Assembly (NCBI GenBank): GCA_910587145.1 | Contig: CAJUMH010000011.1 | Location: forward strand, 1 to 64,000 | Reading direction: 5' to 3' | Length of the DNA stretch: 64,000 bases | Source of the DNA: an uncultured Ruthenibacterium sp. | GTDB lineage: Bacteria; Bacillota; Clostridia; Oscillospirales; Ruminococcaceae | Shown: piece after piece, positions 15,223 to 24,084 of the stretch | How positions within the stretch are numbered: position 1 is the first letter of the stretch | Layout of the letters: each line of letters begins with the position of its first letter | Program-made: the position numbers and the translations under genes | Notes under the pieces: model-generated | Told to the model about the DNA's origin: nothing | Databases searched by the model: none | What the model saw: the letters and a program-made list of their open reading frames with translations, nothing else

Positions 15223-17010
15223 ATGAAAATGCATTCCAAGGCACTCGCTCTGCTTTTAACGGCAGCCATGCTGCTTACCATGCTGGCAGGCTGCGGCAGC
15301 GCGGGCAGCTCTGCCCCTGCCCCCTCGGGGAACCAGCAGGGCGGTTCTTCCACGGCTGCGCCCGCGGGCGATGCCCCGCAGAGCAACGCCGGCCGCGCGA
15401 ACGTCAATATCCGTTTTTCGCAGTTTGCGAACAGCACGGACGATCCCGAGGGGATGGCCAACGATCCGATTAAGAAGGCCATCGAGGAGGCCGTGAACAT
15501 TACCCTCGAATATGACACCGGCACCGAGGGCTACGACGACCGTCTGCAAACAGAGCTTGCCGTGGGCGCTGCGCCCGAGCTGTTCCCCACATGGGGCGAA
15601 GCCGACAAGATCCGCAAATGGGTAGAGGAAGAGGCCGTGCACAACCTCGGCGAGATCATCAACGGCGATCCCGAGCGCTACCCCACGCTTTATAAGATCA
15701 TCAATACGCCCGAATACAAGGCCTACAACAAAATGTACCTAGGCGACGAGAACGCGACGTATGCCATCTACAGCATCTCCTCGCTCGCGTACCCGATGTT
15801 CAACGGCGTGCCCGCTTATAACACCGCCATTCTGGACGAGGTGAACGACGGCAAGGTTCCCGCTACGGTGGACGAGTTTGTCGAATTTACCAATGCCGCC
15901 GCTGCGGCCGGCTATTCCGGCTGGTGGCCGTACAACGTGAAGCTGACGAACTGGGGCGAGATGGACGCCACCATTGCCTCGCCGATGGGCACCTCCATCC
16001 TTGCGCCCGCCGGCACCGCGTGGCAGGGCTTTATGCCGGATGACGACAGCAAGATCGGCACGGCGGACGAGCACTGGACCATGATGACGACCTCCGAGCA
16101 GAGCAAGGAAGCCGTTAAGGTTTTGGCCGAGATGTACAAAACGGGTGCGCTGCATCAGGGCATCGGCGTGCTCACCGACGAGGACGACGGCTATTCCCAG
16201 TTTGCCAACGGCAACATTGCTGCGTTCAGCTATGGCTATGGCTATTACACGCAGTATCACAAGATTTATAAGAGTGTTTTCAAAGCCGCGAACCCCGATG
16301 CCGCGATCGAAGACGTTACGCTGGGTACGGCACTGCAGCAGGACGGCCGCTGGTCGCACAAGTACGACACCGGCACATGGGTGGGCGCGAACTACTTCGT
16401 TCCGACAAGCTGCGATTATCCCGACCGCGTGCTCGATCTGGTAGAGTTCCTTGCCACCGGCGAGGGCCAGATGCTGCTGTTCCGCGGCCTGGAAGGGCTC
16501 ACCTACACGATGGACGGCGACAATGTCGTATACGATATGGACGCGTTTGTCAACATCAACAAATCCTATGGCTACCCGAACCCCGACCGCTGCCGCTATA
16601 TGTGGTTCTCGTATCTGTTCGCGGGCGGCGAGATGATGCTCGATCTGGAGAACAAGGATTGGTGGGAGGCCGTAACCACGCCGTTCGACAACACCATCGA
16701 ATGGGCCACGGAAGAGGATAAGGAGATTTATGATTATTCCCTGTCCACCATTCAGAGCTTTGTGGGCGATGTCTATGTAAAGCTGCCTGCCTATTATGGC
16801 TTTGTGGCTCTGCCCGGCGACCTGACGGACGTTCGCACCGCCTGCAGCGAGATCACGAACCGTTATCTCTCCGCGATGATCGGCGGCCAGATGGATATTG
16901 AGAAGGAATGGCCGAACTACGTTGCCGAGTATGAGGCGGCCGGCGCCGCGCAGATCGAGGAAGCGCTGAACGCCTCCATTCAGGAGTGCCGCGAAACCTA
17001 CGGCGCATAA
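15223..17010 (+). CDS. Extracellular solute-binding lipoprotein (LipO/YtcQ type)
   Basis: This 595-residue substrate-binding protein belongs to the carbohydrate ABC importer. A signal peptide (basic MKMHSK, then a hydrophobic stretch) ends in the lipobox LAGC, so the mature protein starts at Cys24 and is lipid-anchored outside the membrane. A Ser/Gly/Pro/Ala-rich linker (about 25-62) precedes the binding domain. The length and aromatic-rich sequence (for example FSYGYGYYTQYHK) match the large LipO-type binding proteins of complex-oligosaccharide importers. AAGGAGG precedes the ATG at 15223. It determines the imported ligand, which is unknown. Confidence 0.94.
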   Translation: MKMHSKALALLLTAAMLLTMLAGCGSAGSSAPAPSGNQQGGSSTAAPAGDAPQSNAGRANVNIRFSQFANSTDDPEGMANDPIKKAIEEAVNITLEYDTGTEGYDDRLQTELAVGAAPELFPTWGEADKIRKWVEEEAVHNLGEIINGDPERYPTLYKIINTPEYKAYNKMYLGDENATYAIYSISSLAYPMFNGVPAYNTAILDEVNDGKVPATVDEFVEFTNAAAAAGYSGWWPYNVKLTNWGEMDATIASPMGTSILAPAGTAWQGFMPDDDSKIGTADEHWTMMTTSEQSKEAVKVLAEMYKTGALHQGIGVLTDEDDGYSQFANGNIAAFSYGYGYYTQYHKIYKSVFKAANPDAAIEDVTLGTALQQDGRWSHKYDTGTWVGANYFVPTSCDYPDRVLDLVEFLATGEGQMLLFRGLEGLTYTMDGDNVVYDMDAFVNINKSYGYPNPDRCRYMWFSYLFAGGEMMLDLENKDWWEAVTTPFDNTIEWATEEDKEIYDYSLSTIQSFVGDVYVKLPAYYGFVALPGDLTDVRTACSEITNRYLSAMIGGQMDIEKEWPNYVAEYEAAGAAQIEEALNASIQECRETYGA

Positions 17011-17097
17011 GGCCCTTTGCGCGAACGGGCGCACTGCGGATCTCTTTTTCCGCGCTGCGCCTGCCGCGCGGACGGCCTTCGGCCCTTTGGGGCCGGA

Positions 17098-17157
17098 GGC
17101 CGTTTGAAAGCCGGCGGCCTGCGGGCAAAACCGTATTGCCCCGGCTTTCAAACGGCC
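17098..17157 (+). repeat. 17-bp perfect inverted repeat between binding protein and aminotransferase genes
   Basis: GGCCGTTTGAAAGCCGG (17098-17114) pairs perfectly with 17141-17157; the loop is 26 bases. It has no T run after it. Its strength suggests partial termination or 3-prime protection of the upstream transporter mRNA. Confidence 0.7.
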
Positions 17158-17279
17158 TTGCCGCATGCGGGAAAGGCGGCAGGACGTTATGGCCGCAGCC
17201 GACGGCCCGAAACGGGAGCCGGCCGGCGGACAGAAAACAAGAGCTGTTTTTATTACGATTATTCGGGAGGAATGGAAAG

Positions 17280-18512
17280 ATGGCACAGCCTGCAAAATTA
17301 TCCGATCCCTCCGGCCGCGGGAAGGTCGAGGGCTACAAGGTGATTTTTCCCCAGATGCAGCACCCCTACACCGAGGCCGAGATCGAGGCCGTTGTGAACG
17401 TGATGCGCAACGCCGAAGGGCAGACACAGGGCAAATATCTGGAGCAATTCGAAAAGGATTTCGCGGCCTTTACGGGTGCAAAATACGCATTCGGCGTGAA
17501 CAACTGCACCAACGCGCTGAAGCTGGCGGCGATCTTCTGCCATATCCAGCCGGGCGACGAGGTGATCGTCCCCGCGTATACTTACTGCGCGTCGGCCATC
17601 CCGTTCGGCGATTTGGGCGCGAAAATCGTCTGGGCGGATATCCATCCGGATACATGGACGATCGATCCGGACGATTTCGAGCGCAAGATCACACCGAGGA
17701 CCAAGGCCGTTGTGGCCGTGCATTTACTGGGCATCCCGTGCGATATGAAGCGCATTGTGGCCATCGCGCGCCGTCACGGCGTCAAGGTGGTGGAAGACTG
17801 CGCGCAGGCGCTGGATTGCCGTATCGACGGCCAGCACGTGGGCACCTTCGGCGATTTCGGCTGCTTCAGCTTCCACGCCGCCAAGACGATGACGACGCTG
17901 GGAGAGGGCGGCATGTTCGTGTGCTCCGACGACCAGATCGCCCGTAATGTGCCGGGCATCCGCCACAACGGCCTGTGCGCGTTCGAGGGCGAGCGGGCGC
18001 GCTACTGGGTGCCCGCGATGAGCAATGTGGACGAATTCTTAGAGGATCGCTGGCCGCAGAACTTTTGCCTCGGCGAGGCGCAGTGCGCGCTTGGCTGTGA
18101 GCAGCTGAAAAGTGTTATCGCGAACAACGAGATCCTAATCGAGCAGGACCGCCGCATCCGTGAGTGGCTGCGGGACGTGCCGGAGATCACATTCCCCGGC
18201 ATCGTCGAGGGCGGGCGCTATGTGGTGCACCAGTATATCATGCACTACGACGGCAGCCGGTACGGCAGGACGCGCGATGATCTGCTCGACCTGCTGACAC
18301 AGAAGTACGGCGTGCGCGCGATTGTGCAATATTATCCGCTGTACCGCTATCCGCTGTTCCGGAAAAAGGGCTGCGGCGCTTACAACTGCCCGGTGCTGGA
18401 CAAATGGTGGGACAACAGCTTCTCGTTCCCGTGGTGGTGCGGCATCGACAACGAGAGCATGCGCACCATGTGCGAAGGACTGATCGCCGCCGTGAACGAG
18501 CTGCGCGGCTGA
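17280..18512 (+). CDS. DegT/DnrJ/EryC1/StrS-family aminotransferase
   Basis: The 410-residue PLP enzyme shows the DegT pattern: TGAKYAFGVNNCTNALKLA near 65-85, the PLP-ring contact EDCAQALDC (about 172-180), and the Schiff-base lysine in HAAKTMTTLGEGG (about 200-212). These proteins transaminate keto sugars or keto cyclitols, usually in biosynthesis. Here the gene sits in a transporter operon with sugar-degrading genes, so a reverse (deaminating) or scyllo-inosamine-like role is possible but unproven. The ATG at 17280 follows GGGAGG at good spacing. Upstream sequence to 17010 holds no gene, only the inverted repeat. Confidence 0.92.
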   Translation: MAQPAKLSDPSGRGKVEGYKVIFPQMQHPYTEAEIEAVVNVMRNAEGQTQGKYLEQFEKDFAAFTGAKYAFGVNNCTNALKLAAIFCHIQPGDEVIVPAYTYCASAIPFGDLGAKIVWADIHPDTWTIDPDDFERKITPRTKAVVAVHLLGIPCDMKRIVAIARRHGVKVVEDCAQALDCRIDGQHVGTFGDFGCFSFHAAKTMTTLGEGGMFVCSDDQIARNVPGIRHNGLCAFEGERARYWVPAMSNVDEFLEDRWPQNFCLGEAQCALGCEQLKSVIANNEILIEQDRRIREWLRDVPEITFPGIVEGGRYVVHQYIMHYDGSRYGRTRDDLLDLLTQKYGVRAIVQYYPLYRYPLFRKKGCGAYNCPVLDKWWDNSFSFPWWCGIDNESMRTMCEGLIAAVNELRG

Positions 18513-18555
18513 GAAAAATCAAACGGGGCGTCTGCGTGAAAGGAACGGTGAGATC

Positions 18556-18613
18556 AGAAAACGAAGTGTTTGCAGGGGCCGCGCAGCGGAGCTGTGCCGC
18601 CACTTCGTTTTCT
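18556..18613 (+). repeat. 13-bp perfect inverted repeat, possible attenuator
   Basis: AGAAAACGAAGTG (18556-18568) pairs with CACTTCGTTTTCT (18601-18613) around a GC-rich 32-base loop that can fold further. The A-rich and T-rich stem ends resemble a bidirectional terminator. It lies in the roughly 200-base gap before the DapA-family gene and may reduce downstream expression. Confidence 0.6.
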
Positions 18614-18710
18614 TCCGGAACCGCCCCTAAGATCGGACGCCCTGTTTTTAGGCAAAGCGCCGCTTTTTGGGCTCGGCATCCGATAGAAATACTGCAAAGG
18701 GGGACGAAGT

Positions 18711-19616
18711 ATGAAATTGGGCAAAGAGGATTTTTCGGGCGTGGTCGCGCCCATTGTAAACCCCTGCCGGGAGGACGACAGTCTGGACGTGCCCGCGCTG
18801 GAACAAAACCTCGCGCGGCTGCTGGCGGCGGATATTGCCGGGCTGTACATCAACGGCGGCACGGGCGACGCCGCGTGCCTAACGCAGGAGGAACGCCTGC
18901 AAACCGCCGCGCTGGCCGTTCCGGCCTGTCTTGCGGCGCAAAAGCTGGCCGTTGTGCACGTGGGGCAGACAGGCCAGCGCCAGGCTGCGGCACTGGCCGA
19001 GCAGGCCGCGCTGCTCGGCGCGCACGCCGTGGCCAGCATTCCGCCCAAAAAGCCATGGCCGCAGATCGCGGATTATTACCGCGCGCTGGCCGCCGTGGGC
19101 CTGCCCGTCATTGTGTATTACATTCCGGGCGTTACCGGAATGACCGCCGGCATGCCCGAGCTGCGCGGCCTGCTCGGCATCCCGGGTGTGGCCGGCATTA
19201 AGGTGAGCGATTGGAATATTTTTCTTCTGCGCAATATTGTACTGGAATATCCGGAGAAAATCGTGTATTCTGGTTTTGATGAGATGCTTGTGCCCGGCCT
19301 TCTGTACGGCGCGGACGGCTGCATCGGCACCTGGGCCAATCTGCTGCCCGGGCTGTACGCCAAAATTTTCGCGCGCGTGCGCGCCGGGCAGGCGGACGCG
19401 GTGCGTCCCGCGATGGACGCGTTCACCGCTTTTTTGGCGAAATGCTGGAATTACGGTGTGCTGGATACGTTTGAGGAGCTCATGCGCGCCAAGGGCTGGG
19501 CGGGCCGGTGCTTTCGCCGCCCCAGCGGGTGGAACCCCGGCAGGGTGCCGCCGGATGCGCTGGCGGCCCTGATAGAGGAACTGGCCGCGCTGGAACGCAT
19601 GGCAGGCGCGCTGTAA
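18711..19616 (+). CDS. Dihydrodipicolinate synthase/N-acetylneuraminate lyase-family protein
   Basis: This is a 301-residue class I (Schiff-base) TIM-barrel lyase or synthase. Substrate-carboxylate motif NGGTGDAACLTQEER, the catalytic tyrosine in VYYIPG (about 140-145) and the Schiff-base lysine in GIKVSDWN (about 163-170) are all present. Family members include NanA, DapA, KdgA-type 2-keto-3-deoxy-acid aldolases and dehydratases. Neighbouring sialidase-fold and O-acetylesterase-like genes suggest N-acetylneuraminate lyase-like activity, yet NanE, NanK and NanM homologues are not visible. The true substrate may be a different 2-keto acid sugar. Confidence 0.91.
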   Translation: MKLGKEDFSGVVAPIVNPCREDDSLDVPALEQNLARLLAADIAGLYINGGTGDAACLTQEERLQTAALAVPACLAAQKLAVVHVGQTGQRQAAALAEQAALLGAHAVASIPPKKPWPQIADYYRALAAVGLPVIVYYIPGVTGMTAGMPELRGLLGIPGVAGIKVSDWNIFLLRNIVLEYPEKIVYSGFDEMLVPGLLYGADGCIGTWANLLPGLYAKIFARVRAGQADAVRPAMDAFTAFLAKCWNYGVLDTFEELMRAKGWAGRCFRRPSGWNPGRVPPDALAALIEELAALERMAGAL

Positions 19617-19627
19617 GGCCCAAAGCG

Positions 19628-19651
19628 CCCGCGCCCCGCAGGGGGCGCGGG
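19628..19651 (+). repeat. Intercistronic GC-rich hairpin
   Basis: CCCGCGCCCC (19628-19637) pairs with GGGGCGCGGG (19642-19651) around a 4-base loop. There is no T run. It is the fourth strong hairpin between genes of this operon. Confidence 0.55.
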
Positions 19652-19713
19652 GATCCCGGCAGCGCGCCGGGCCATCCGAAGCGCTCCCCGGCGGCAAAGA
19701 AAGGAACGCTCTT

Positions 19714-20628
19714 ATGGAATATACTCTGATTCCCGGCACAGGGATGCGCATCAGCAAAATATGCCTCGGCACCATGACCTTCGGCAGCCCGGTGGCAAGG
19801 CCGGACGCGGTGCGCCTTGTACAGGATGCCTATAACCGCTGCGGCGTCAACTTCATTGATACCGCCAATATGTACGAGGGCTACGACCGCTGCGCGGGCA
19901 GCGCGGGCGGCGTTGCGGAAGAGATCCTCGGCGAGGCCGTGGCGCATTGCCGCGGCGATTACATCATCGCCACCAAGGTGGGCATGAAGGTGGGCCAGGC
20001 GCCCGAGGACGAAAATACCAGCCCCAAGGCCATCCATACGCAGCTGCGCCGCAGCCTTGCGCGCATGAAAACCGATTATGTGGATCTTTATTATCTGCAT
20101 AAGTACGACCCGGATACCGAGCCGCACGCCATCGCCCGCGCAATGGGCGAGCAGCTGCGCGCGGGGCTTTGCCGCGCGTGGGGCGTGAGCAATTATACCG
20201 CCGCGCAGCTGGCAGCGCTGCTGAACGCCGCGCGGGAGGAGGGCGTGCCCGCGCCCTGCCTGTGTCAGCCCGCGCTGAGCATGCTGAATACGGGCGCGCT
20301 GGACGAGCTGCTGCCGCTGTGCGAGGAACGGGGCGTGGGCGTTGTACCTTACCAGATCCTGCAGGGCGGTATGCTGACGGGCAAATACCGGCGCGGCGCG
20401 CCCGCGCCCGAGGGCAGCCGCCTGGCGGAAAAGCCCGAATGGATGAAGCCCCTTACGGATGCGGCGTACAGCGTGATCGAGCTTTGCGCGCGCGAGGCGG
20501 CGCAAAGCGGCGTTTCCATGACGCAGTATGCGCTGCGCTGGGCGCTGGCGCAGCCCGGAGTGGTGAGCGCGCTGGTGGGCGTTAAACGGCTTGCACAGCT
20601 GCAGGAGGCCGCCGCGGCACTGGGCTGA
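19714..20628 (+). CDS. Aldo/keto reductase
   Basis: The 304-residue (alpha/beta)8 NADPH oxidoreductase carries the catalytic tetrad in the expected contexts: Asp in FIDTANMY (about 47-54), Tyr in the same stretch, Lys in IIATKVG (about 88-94) and His in LYYLHKYD (about 128-135). The coenzyme region near the C-terminus reads SALVGVKRLAQLQ. It most resembles YhdN/Tas-type family members acting on sugars or small aldehydes. Its role in this pathway is not determined. AAAGGAACG precedes the ATG. Confidence 0.92.
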   Translation: MEYTLIPGTGMRISKICLGTMTFGSPVARPDAVRLVQDAYNRCGVNFIDTANMYEGYDRCAGSAGGVAEEILGEAVAHCRGDYIIATKVGMKVGQAPEDENTSPKAIHTQLRRSLARMKTDYVDLYYLHKYDPDTEPHAIARAMGEQLRAGLCRAWGVSNYTAAQLAALLNAAREEGVPAPCLCQPALSMLNTGALDELLPLCEERGVGVVPYQILQGGMLTGKYRRGAPAPEGSRLAEKPEWMKPLTDAAYSVIELCAREAAQSGVSMTQYALRWALAQPGVVSALVGVKRLAQLQEAAAALG

Positions 20629-20725
20629 CCGCGCCGAGAGCGGCGCCGGCAGGCCATTTGGACGCCGGTTTTGTCTGCCGGACAATTTTATCGATCGAAA
20701 TCGAAGGAGGAAGGGAGCGCCCTTT

Positions 20726-22537
20726 ATGAAGGACTTCTCCGCCCCCGCGCTCGAATGGCGCGGAGAATTTACCGAGACGCTGGTATATGCGCCCGAAAGG
20801 AGGCCCGGCTTTGTGGCATGGGCGTCCGCGTTTGCCTATGGCGACGGATCGGTCGGCCTTTCGTTCGACGAGGTGCTGGAAGAGGAAAACCCCGATTTTA
20901 TGCCGATGCGCCTGGAATATGCCGAGGCGGCGGGCGTGCCGGTGTCGTACGGCTCCATCGAGGCGGGCAGCGCGCGGCAGCGCGCATACCGTGTGTATCT
21001 GCGAGCGCCGGACGGCGTGCATTTTACCGAGACGGGACGCTGCCCCCGCGCGCGCGGCGCGCTGTGCAATGTGGGCTTTGCAGACGGGCGCATTGTGGGC
21101 TTTGACGTGCCGCGCCGCAACGAAGCGGGCACGGGCTGGAGCACGGGCATCCTGGTGCGCGAGAGCGCGGACGGCGGCGCGACCTGGCGCGATGTGCGCA
21201 CGCTTTTGCCGGGACAATCGGTGTATATGTGGCGTGCGCGGCGGCTGCGCGGCGGAACCGTTATTTTGCTGGCCAGTCTGTACGGCACGCCGTGGGGCGC
21301 GGGCTGCGCGCGCGCGGCCCGCAACGCGCTGCTGCCCGGTGAAACCGAGCTCACCCGAATACAGGCCTTTTTTATGACAACCGAGGACGGCGTGCGCTTT
21401 TCCGGGCCGCATTTTATCCTGCCCGGGATCGGAGCGCACGAATATGATGTTGCCGAATTGCCGGACGGCCGCCTGCTGTTCATTGCGGGCGACGTGCAGG
21501 GCACGCCTGTGGGGCGGCAATTTGTTGTGCCCACGGCGGACGGCTGGGTGAACGGCCCGCTGTATCCCATTTGCGGCGGCGCTCCGCCGGACGCGGCGCA
21601 GGACCCGCAGGGCGGCTTTGTGCCCGAAACGCTCGCGTGGGATGATACGCACCGCTGCCTTGTGGGCTACCGGCGCGGCAAGGGATTTTCCCTTTCAAAT
21701 GACGACGGCGAAAACTGGACGCGTACCGAGCCGGATGTCCCCTGTGCGCGGCTGTATCAGCCGATGCTTTTGCCGCTGGGCGACGGGCGCTTTGCGCTGT
21801 ACGGCCATGTGGGCGGGGACAACGCTTTTGGCGAATGCGAGATGTCAATCCGCGCGCAGGTGTTTTCCCTGGACGGCGCGGCCGCGCTGCCCGGCCCGAC
21901 GCAGCTTTCGATGGAGCGTATGCTGCTGCCGGATGCCTCGGGCTACTGCAACGCGTTTTGCGCCCGGCTTACCGCAAACGGCGCGCCGCTGGCGGGGCAG
22001 GCGGTAGAGTTCCGTTTTACTCCCTTTTGGAGCGCGGACGGCAGCGTCAACACCGCCCTGCAGCAAAACGCACCCTATACGGTGCGTACGGCAACGGATG
22101 CAAACGGCGCGGCACAGGCCCGCGCGCCGTGGTTCGACGGCCGCGCGGATATCCACCTCGCGTATCGGGCGGACGCCGTATTTTATGGGGCGCCGGTGCT
22201 GCGCGGCTGCGCGGGGCCGCTGATGACGGTGCTTGCGCTGACACCGCGCCGCAAAGCGCTGTTCCCCTATGACGCATATTTTGCGGGCGGGGTGCTCTAT
22301 CTGTCGCCCGGCTTTGCGGCGGATTTTCCGCAGGCGCTCGAAGCGCTGCGCGCCGCCGTGGGCGATTCGCCCGTTTTGCCGGACGGCGTGCTGTGCGCGC
22401 AGGCACGCGCGCGCCTTTTGCGCTGCGGCGTGCTGGAAAAGGACGAAAACGGCGGCTTGCGCTGGATTGCCAGCGTCCACGCGCCGCGCCCGCTGGACGA
22501 TGTCCGCATGATGGCAGGCGGTGACTGGTACGTCTGA
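20726..22537 (+). CDS. BNR/Asp-box (sialidase-fold) protein with C-terminal extension
   Basis: The 603-residue protein has a six-bladed-propeller type N-terminal half with Asp-box motifs (ESADGGATW about 152-160 and SNDDGENW about 325-332). A beta-rich C-terminal part (about 400-603) starts with an Ig-like stretch and is unassigned. No signal peptide or membrane segment is visible, so it acts in the cytoplasm. The sialidase arginine triad cannot be placed with certainty, so it may be a glycosidase of another specificity or a non-catalytic homologue. I chose the ATG at 20726, which follows GAAGGAGG. Confidence 0.78.
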   Translation: MKDFSAPALEWRGEFTETLVYAPERRPGFVAWASAFAYGDGSVGLSFDEVLEEENPDFMPMRLEYAEAAGVPVSYGSIEAGSARQRAYRVYLRAPDGVHFTETGRCPRARGALCNVGFADGRIVGFDVPRRNEAGTGWSTGILVRESADGGATWRDVRTLLPGQSVYMWRARRLRGGTVILLASLYGTPWGAGCARAARNALLPGETELTRIQAFFMTTEDGVRFSGPHFILPGIGAHEYDVAELPDGRLLFIAGDVQGTPVGRQFVVPTADGWVNGPLYPICGGAPPDAAQDPQGGFVPETLAWDDTHRCLVGYRRGKGFSLSNDDGENWTRTEPDVPCARLYQPMLLPLGDGRFALYGHVGGDNAFGECEMSIRAQVFSLDGAAALPGPTQLSMERMLLPDASGYCNAFCARLTANGAPLAGQAVEFRFTPFWSADGSVNTALQQNAPYTVRTATDANGAAQARAPWFDGRADIHLAYRADAVFYGAPVLRGCAGPLMTVLALTPRRKALFPYDAYFAGGVLYLSPGFAADFPQALEALRAAVGDSPVLPDGVLCAQARARLLRCGVLEKDENGGLRWIASVHAPRPLDDVRMMAGGDWYV

Positions 22538-22561
22538 TCCCGTTCCCAAAGAACAATTTTC

Positions 22562-22575
22562 CAAAATCGATTTTG
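22562..22575. repeat. 14-bp perfect palindrome upstream of the esterase gene
   Basis: CAAAATCGATTTTG is a perfect palindrome with central CG, nested between CAAAGA and TCTTTG (22551 and 22575 region). AAAATCGAT recurs at about 27228 before the DUF4091 gene. It could be a protein-binding site or a mRNA hairpin close to the ribosome-binding site. Confidence 0.4.
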
Positions 22576-22595
22576 TCTTTGAAAGAGGGTTTACT

Positions 22596-24002
22596 ATGAA
22601 ATATGGCGCAGTCATCGAGCGGGGCGCGGCCCCGTGGCAGATCTTTCAGCAGGGGGCGGACGGCACCGCCCGCATTACGCTGGAGGGGAGTTATCATTTG
22701 GCGCGTCTCTCGCAGGAGCTGCCGCTGGAATTTTCACCTGTCGCTCGCGTAAAAGCAGCGGTAAAGGCGCGCGTCGCGCTTGAGAGCACGGGGGAATCCG
22801 TTGTTCCGTGGACGGAGTGCGAGGTGCTGGACGGCGGCCGCTGGCGCGTCTGCTTTCCGCGCGTCCCGGCGGGCGGGCTGTACCGCATCGAGACATATAT
22901 GGACTATGAGGGCTGGGACGGTCTTTCCTGCACGCGCGGCGATATGGTGCACAATATCGGCGTGGGCGATGTGTTTGTAATCGCGGGGCAGAGCAACGCC
23001 GCAGGCCGCGCGAAAAACCCCGTCGCGGACGACCCGGAGCTCGGCGTGCATGTGCTGCGCCCGAGCGCCCGGTGGGAGCTGGCCACGCATCCCCTCGGCG
23101 AGACGACAAACGCCGTCCATGCCGGCAATTACGAAAACCACAACCCCGGCCACAGCCCGTGGCTGCATTTTGCCAAGCGCCTCAAGCGCGAGCTGGGCTA
23201 TCCCATCGGCCTTGTGCCCTGCGCCTATGGCGGCGCGCCGCTGCGCTGGTGGAACCCGGAGGAAAACGGCGCGCTGCTGCAAAATATGCTGGAGGCGCTG
23301 GCCGATTACGACCTTCGCCCGAAGGGTGTTTTGTGGGTGCAGGGCGAGGCCGAAGGCTTTGAAAACAGCGCGGATACCTATCTCTCCCGTTTTTCCGCGT
23401 TTGTACGGGCGGTGCGTGCGGCGCTGGATTCGCCCGGGCTGCCGTTTTTTACCGTGCAGATCAACCGCTGCATGGAAAATCCCAGCGAGGCGCTCGACCG
23501 CCAGTGGGGCATGGTGCGCGAGGCGCAGCGCCAGGCGATGTACGCGCTGGAGAACGTGGCCGTCGTTCCCTCGTCCGATCTTGCGCTGTACGATTTTATC
23601 CACAATTCCGCCGAGGGCAACCTTGTGGTGGGCGAGCGGTGCGCGCGTGCCGCGCTGGCGATGTGCTACGGGCGCGGGACAGACTGGAAAGCGCCGGAGC
23701 CGGAATCGGCGCGCAAAACGGCGCCCGATACGGTTGAACTGCGCTTTTCGCGCGTGCGCAACTGGCTGAACCCCTTCGAGGTTCCGGCGGCGCTGCTGCC
23801 CATCGAGGCCGAGGACGCGCAGGGCCTTGCTGTTCCTGTTTTGTACCGAACGGGCCGCGATACGCTGACGATCACCTTCAGCCGCCCGCTTGGCGAAAAT
23901 GCGTGCCTGCACGGCGCGTGGCGCATGAACCCGGGCGCTGCCATCCCCTGCGACTGCATGCGCCTGCCGATGCTGTCGTTTTACGGCTTTCCCATCGCAT
24001 AA
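22596..24002 (+). CDS. Sialate O-acetylesterase-like SGNH hydrolase
   Basis: The 468-residue protein carries the GQSN motif of the sialate-O-acetylesterase (SASA) family in FVIAGQSNAAGRAKN (about 127-141), where the serine is the nucleophile, and a second conserved block LWVQGEAEGFEN (about 245-256). The tail is beta-rich. Members remove O-acetyl groups from sialic acid, xylan or other glycans. There is no signal peptide, so the substrate must be imported first. Its location between two sialidase-fold genes supports de-acetylation of an imported decorated oligosaccharide. The upstream leader contains a 14-bp palindrome. Confidence 0.87.
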   Translation: MKYGAVIERGAAPWQIFQQGADGTARITLEGSYHLARLSQELPLEFSPVARVKAAVKARVALESTGESVVPWTECEVLDGGRWRVCFPRVPAGGLYRIETYMDYEGWDGLSCTRGDMVHNIGVGDVFVIAGQSNAAGRAKNPVADDPELGVHVLRPSARWELATHPLGETTNAVHAGNYENHNPGHSPWLHFAKRLKRELGYPIGLVPCAYGGAPLRWWNPEENGALLQNMLEALADYDLRPKGVLWVQGEAEGFENSADTYLSRFSAFVRAVRAALDSPGLPFFTVQINRCMENPSEALDRQWGMVREAQRQAMYALENVAVVPSSDLALYDFIHNSAEGNLVVGERCARAALAMCYGRGTDWKAPEPESARKTAPDTVELRFSRVRNWLNPFEVPAALLPIEAEDAQGLAVPVLYRTGRDTLTITFSRPLGENACLHGAWRMNPGAAIPCDCMRLPMLSFYGFPIA

Positions 24003-24084
24003 GGCCGGGGAAGCGGCACGGCAAAGCTGCCCGGCGCGGCCGTTCCCAAAGCCGCAAATAGAAAAACAGGAGAAACGCGAGACA

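Noticed and set aside
20591..20725. Extended N-terminus for the sialidase-fold protein beginning at 20591
   Set aside because: It would overlap the aldo/keto reductase gene, lacks a ribosome-binding site, and the segment is Arg-rich spacer sequence; ATG at 20726 has GAAGGAGG.
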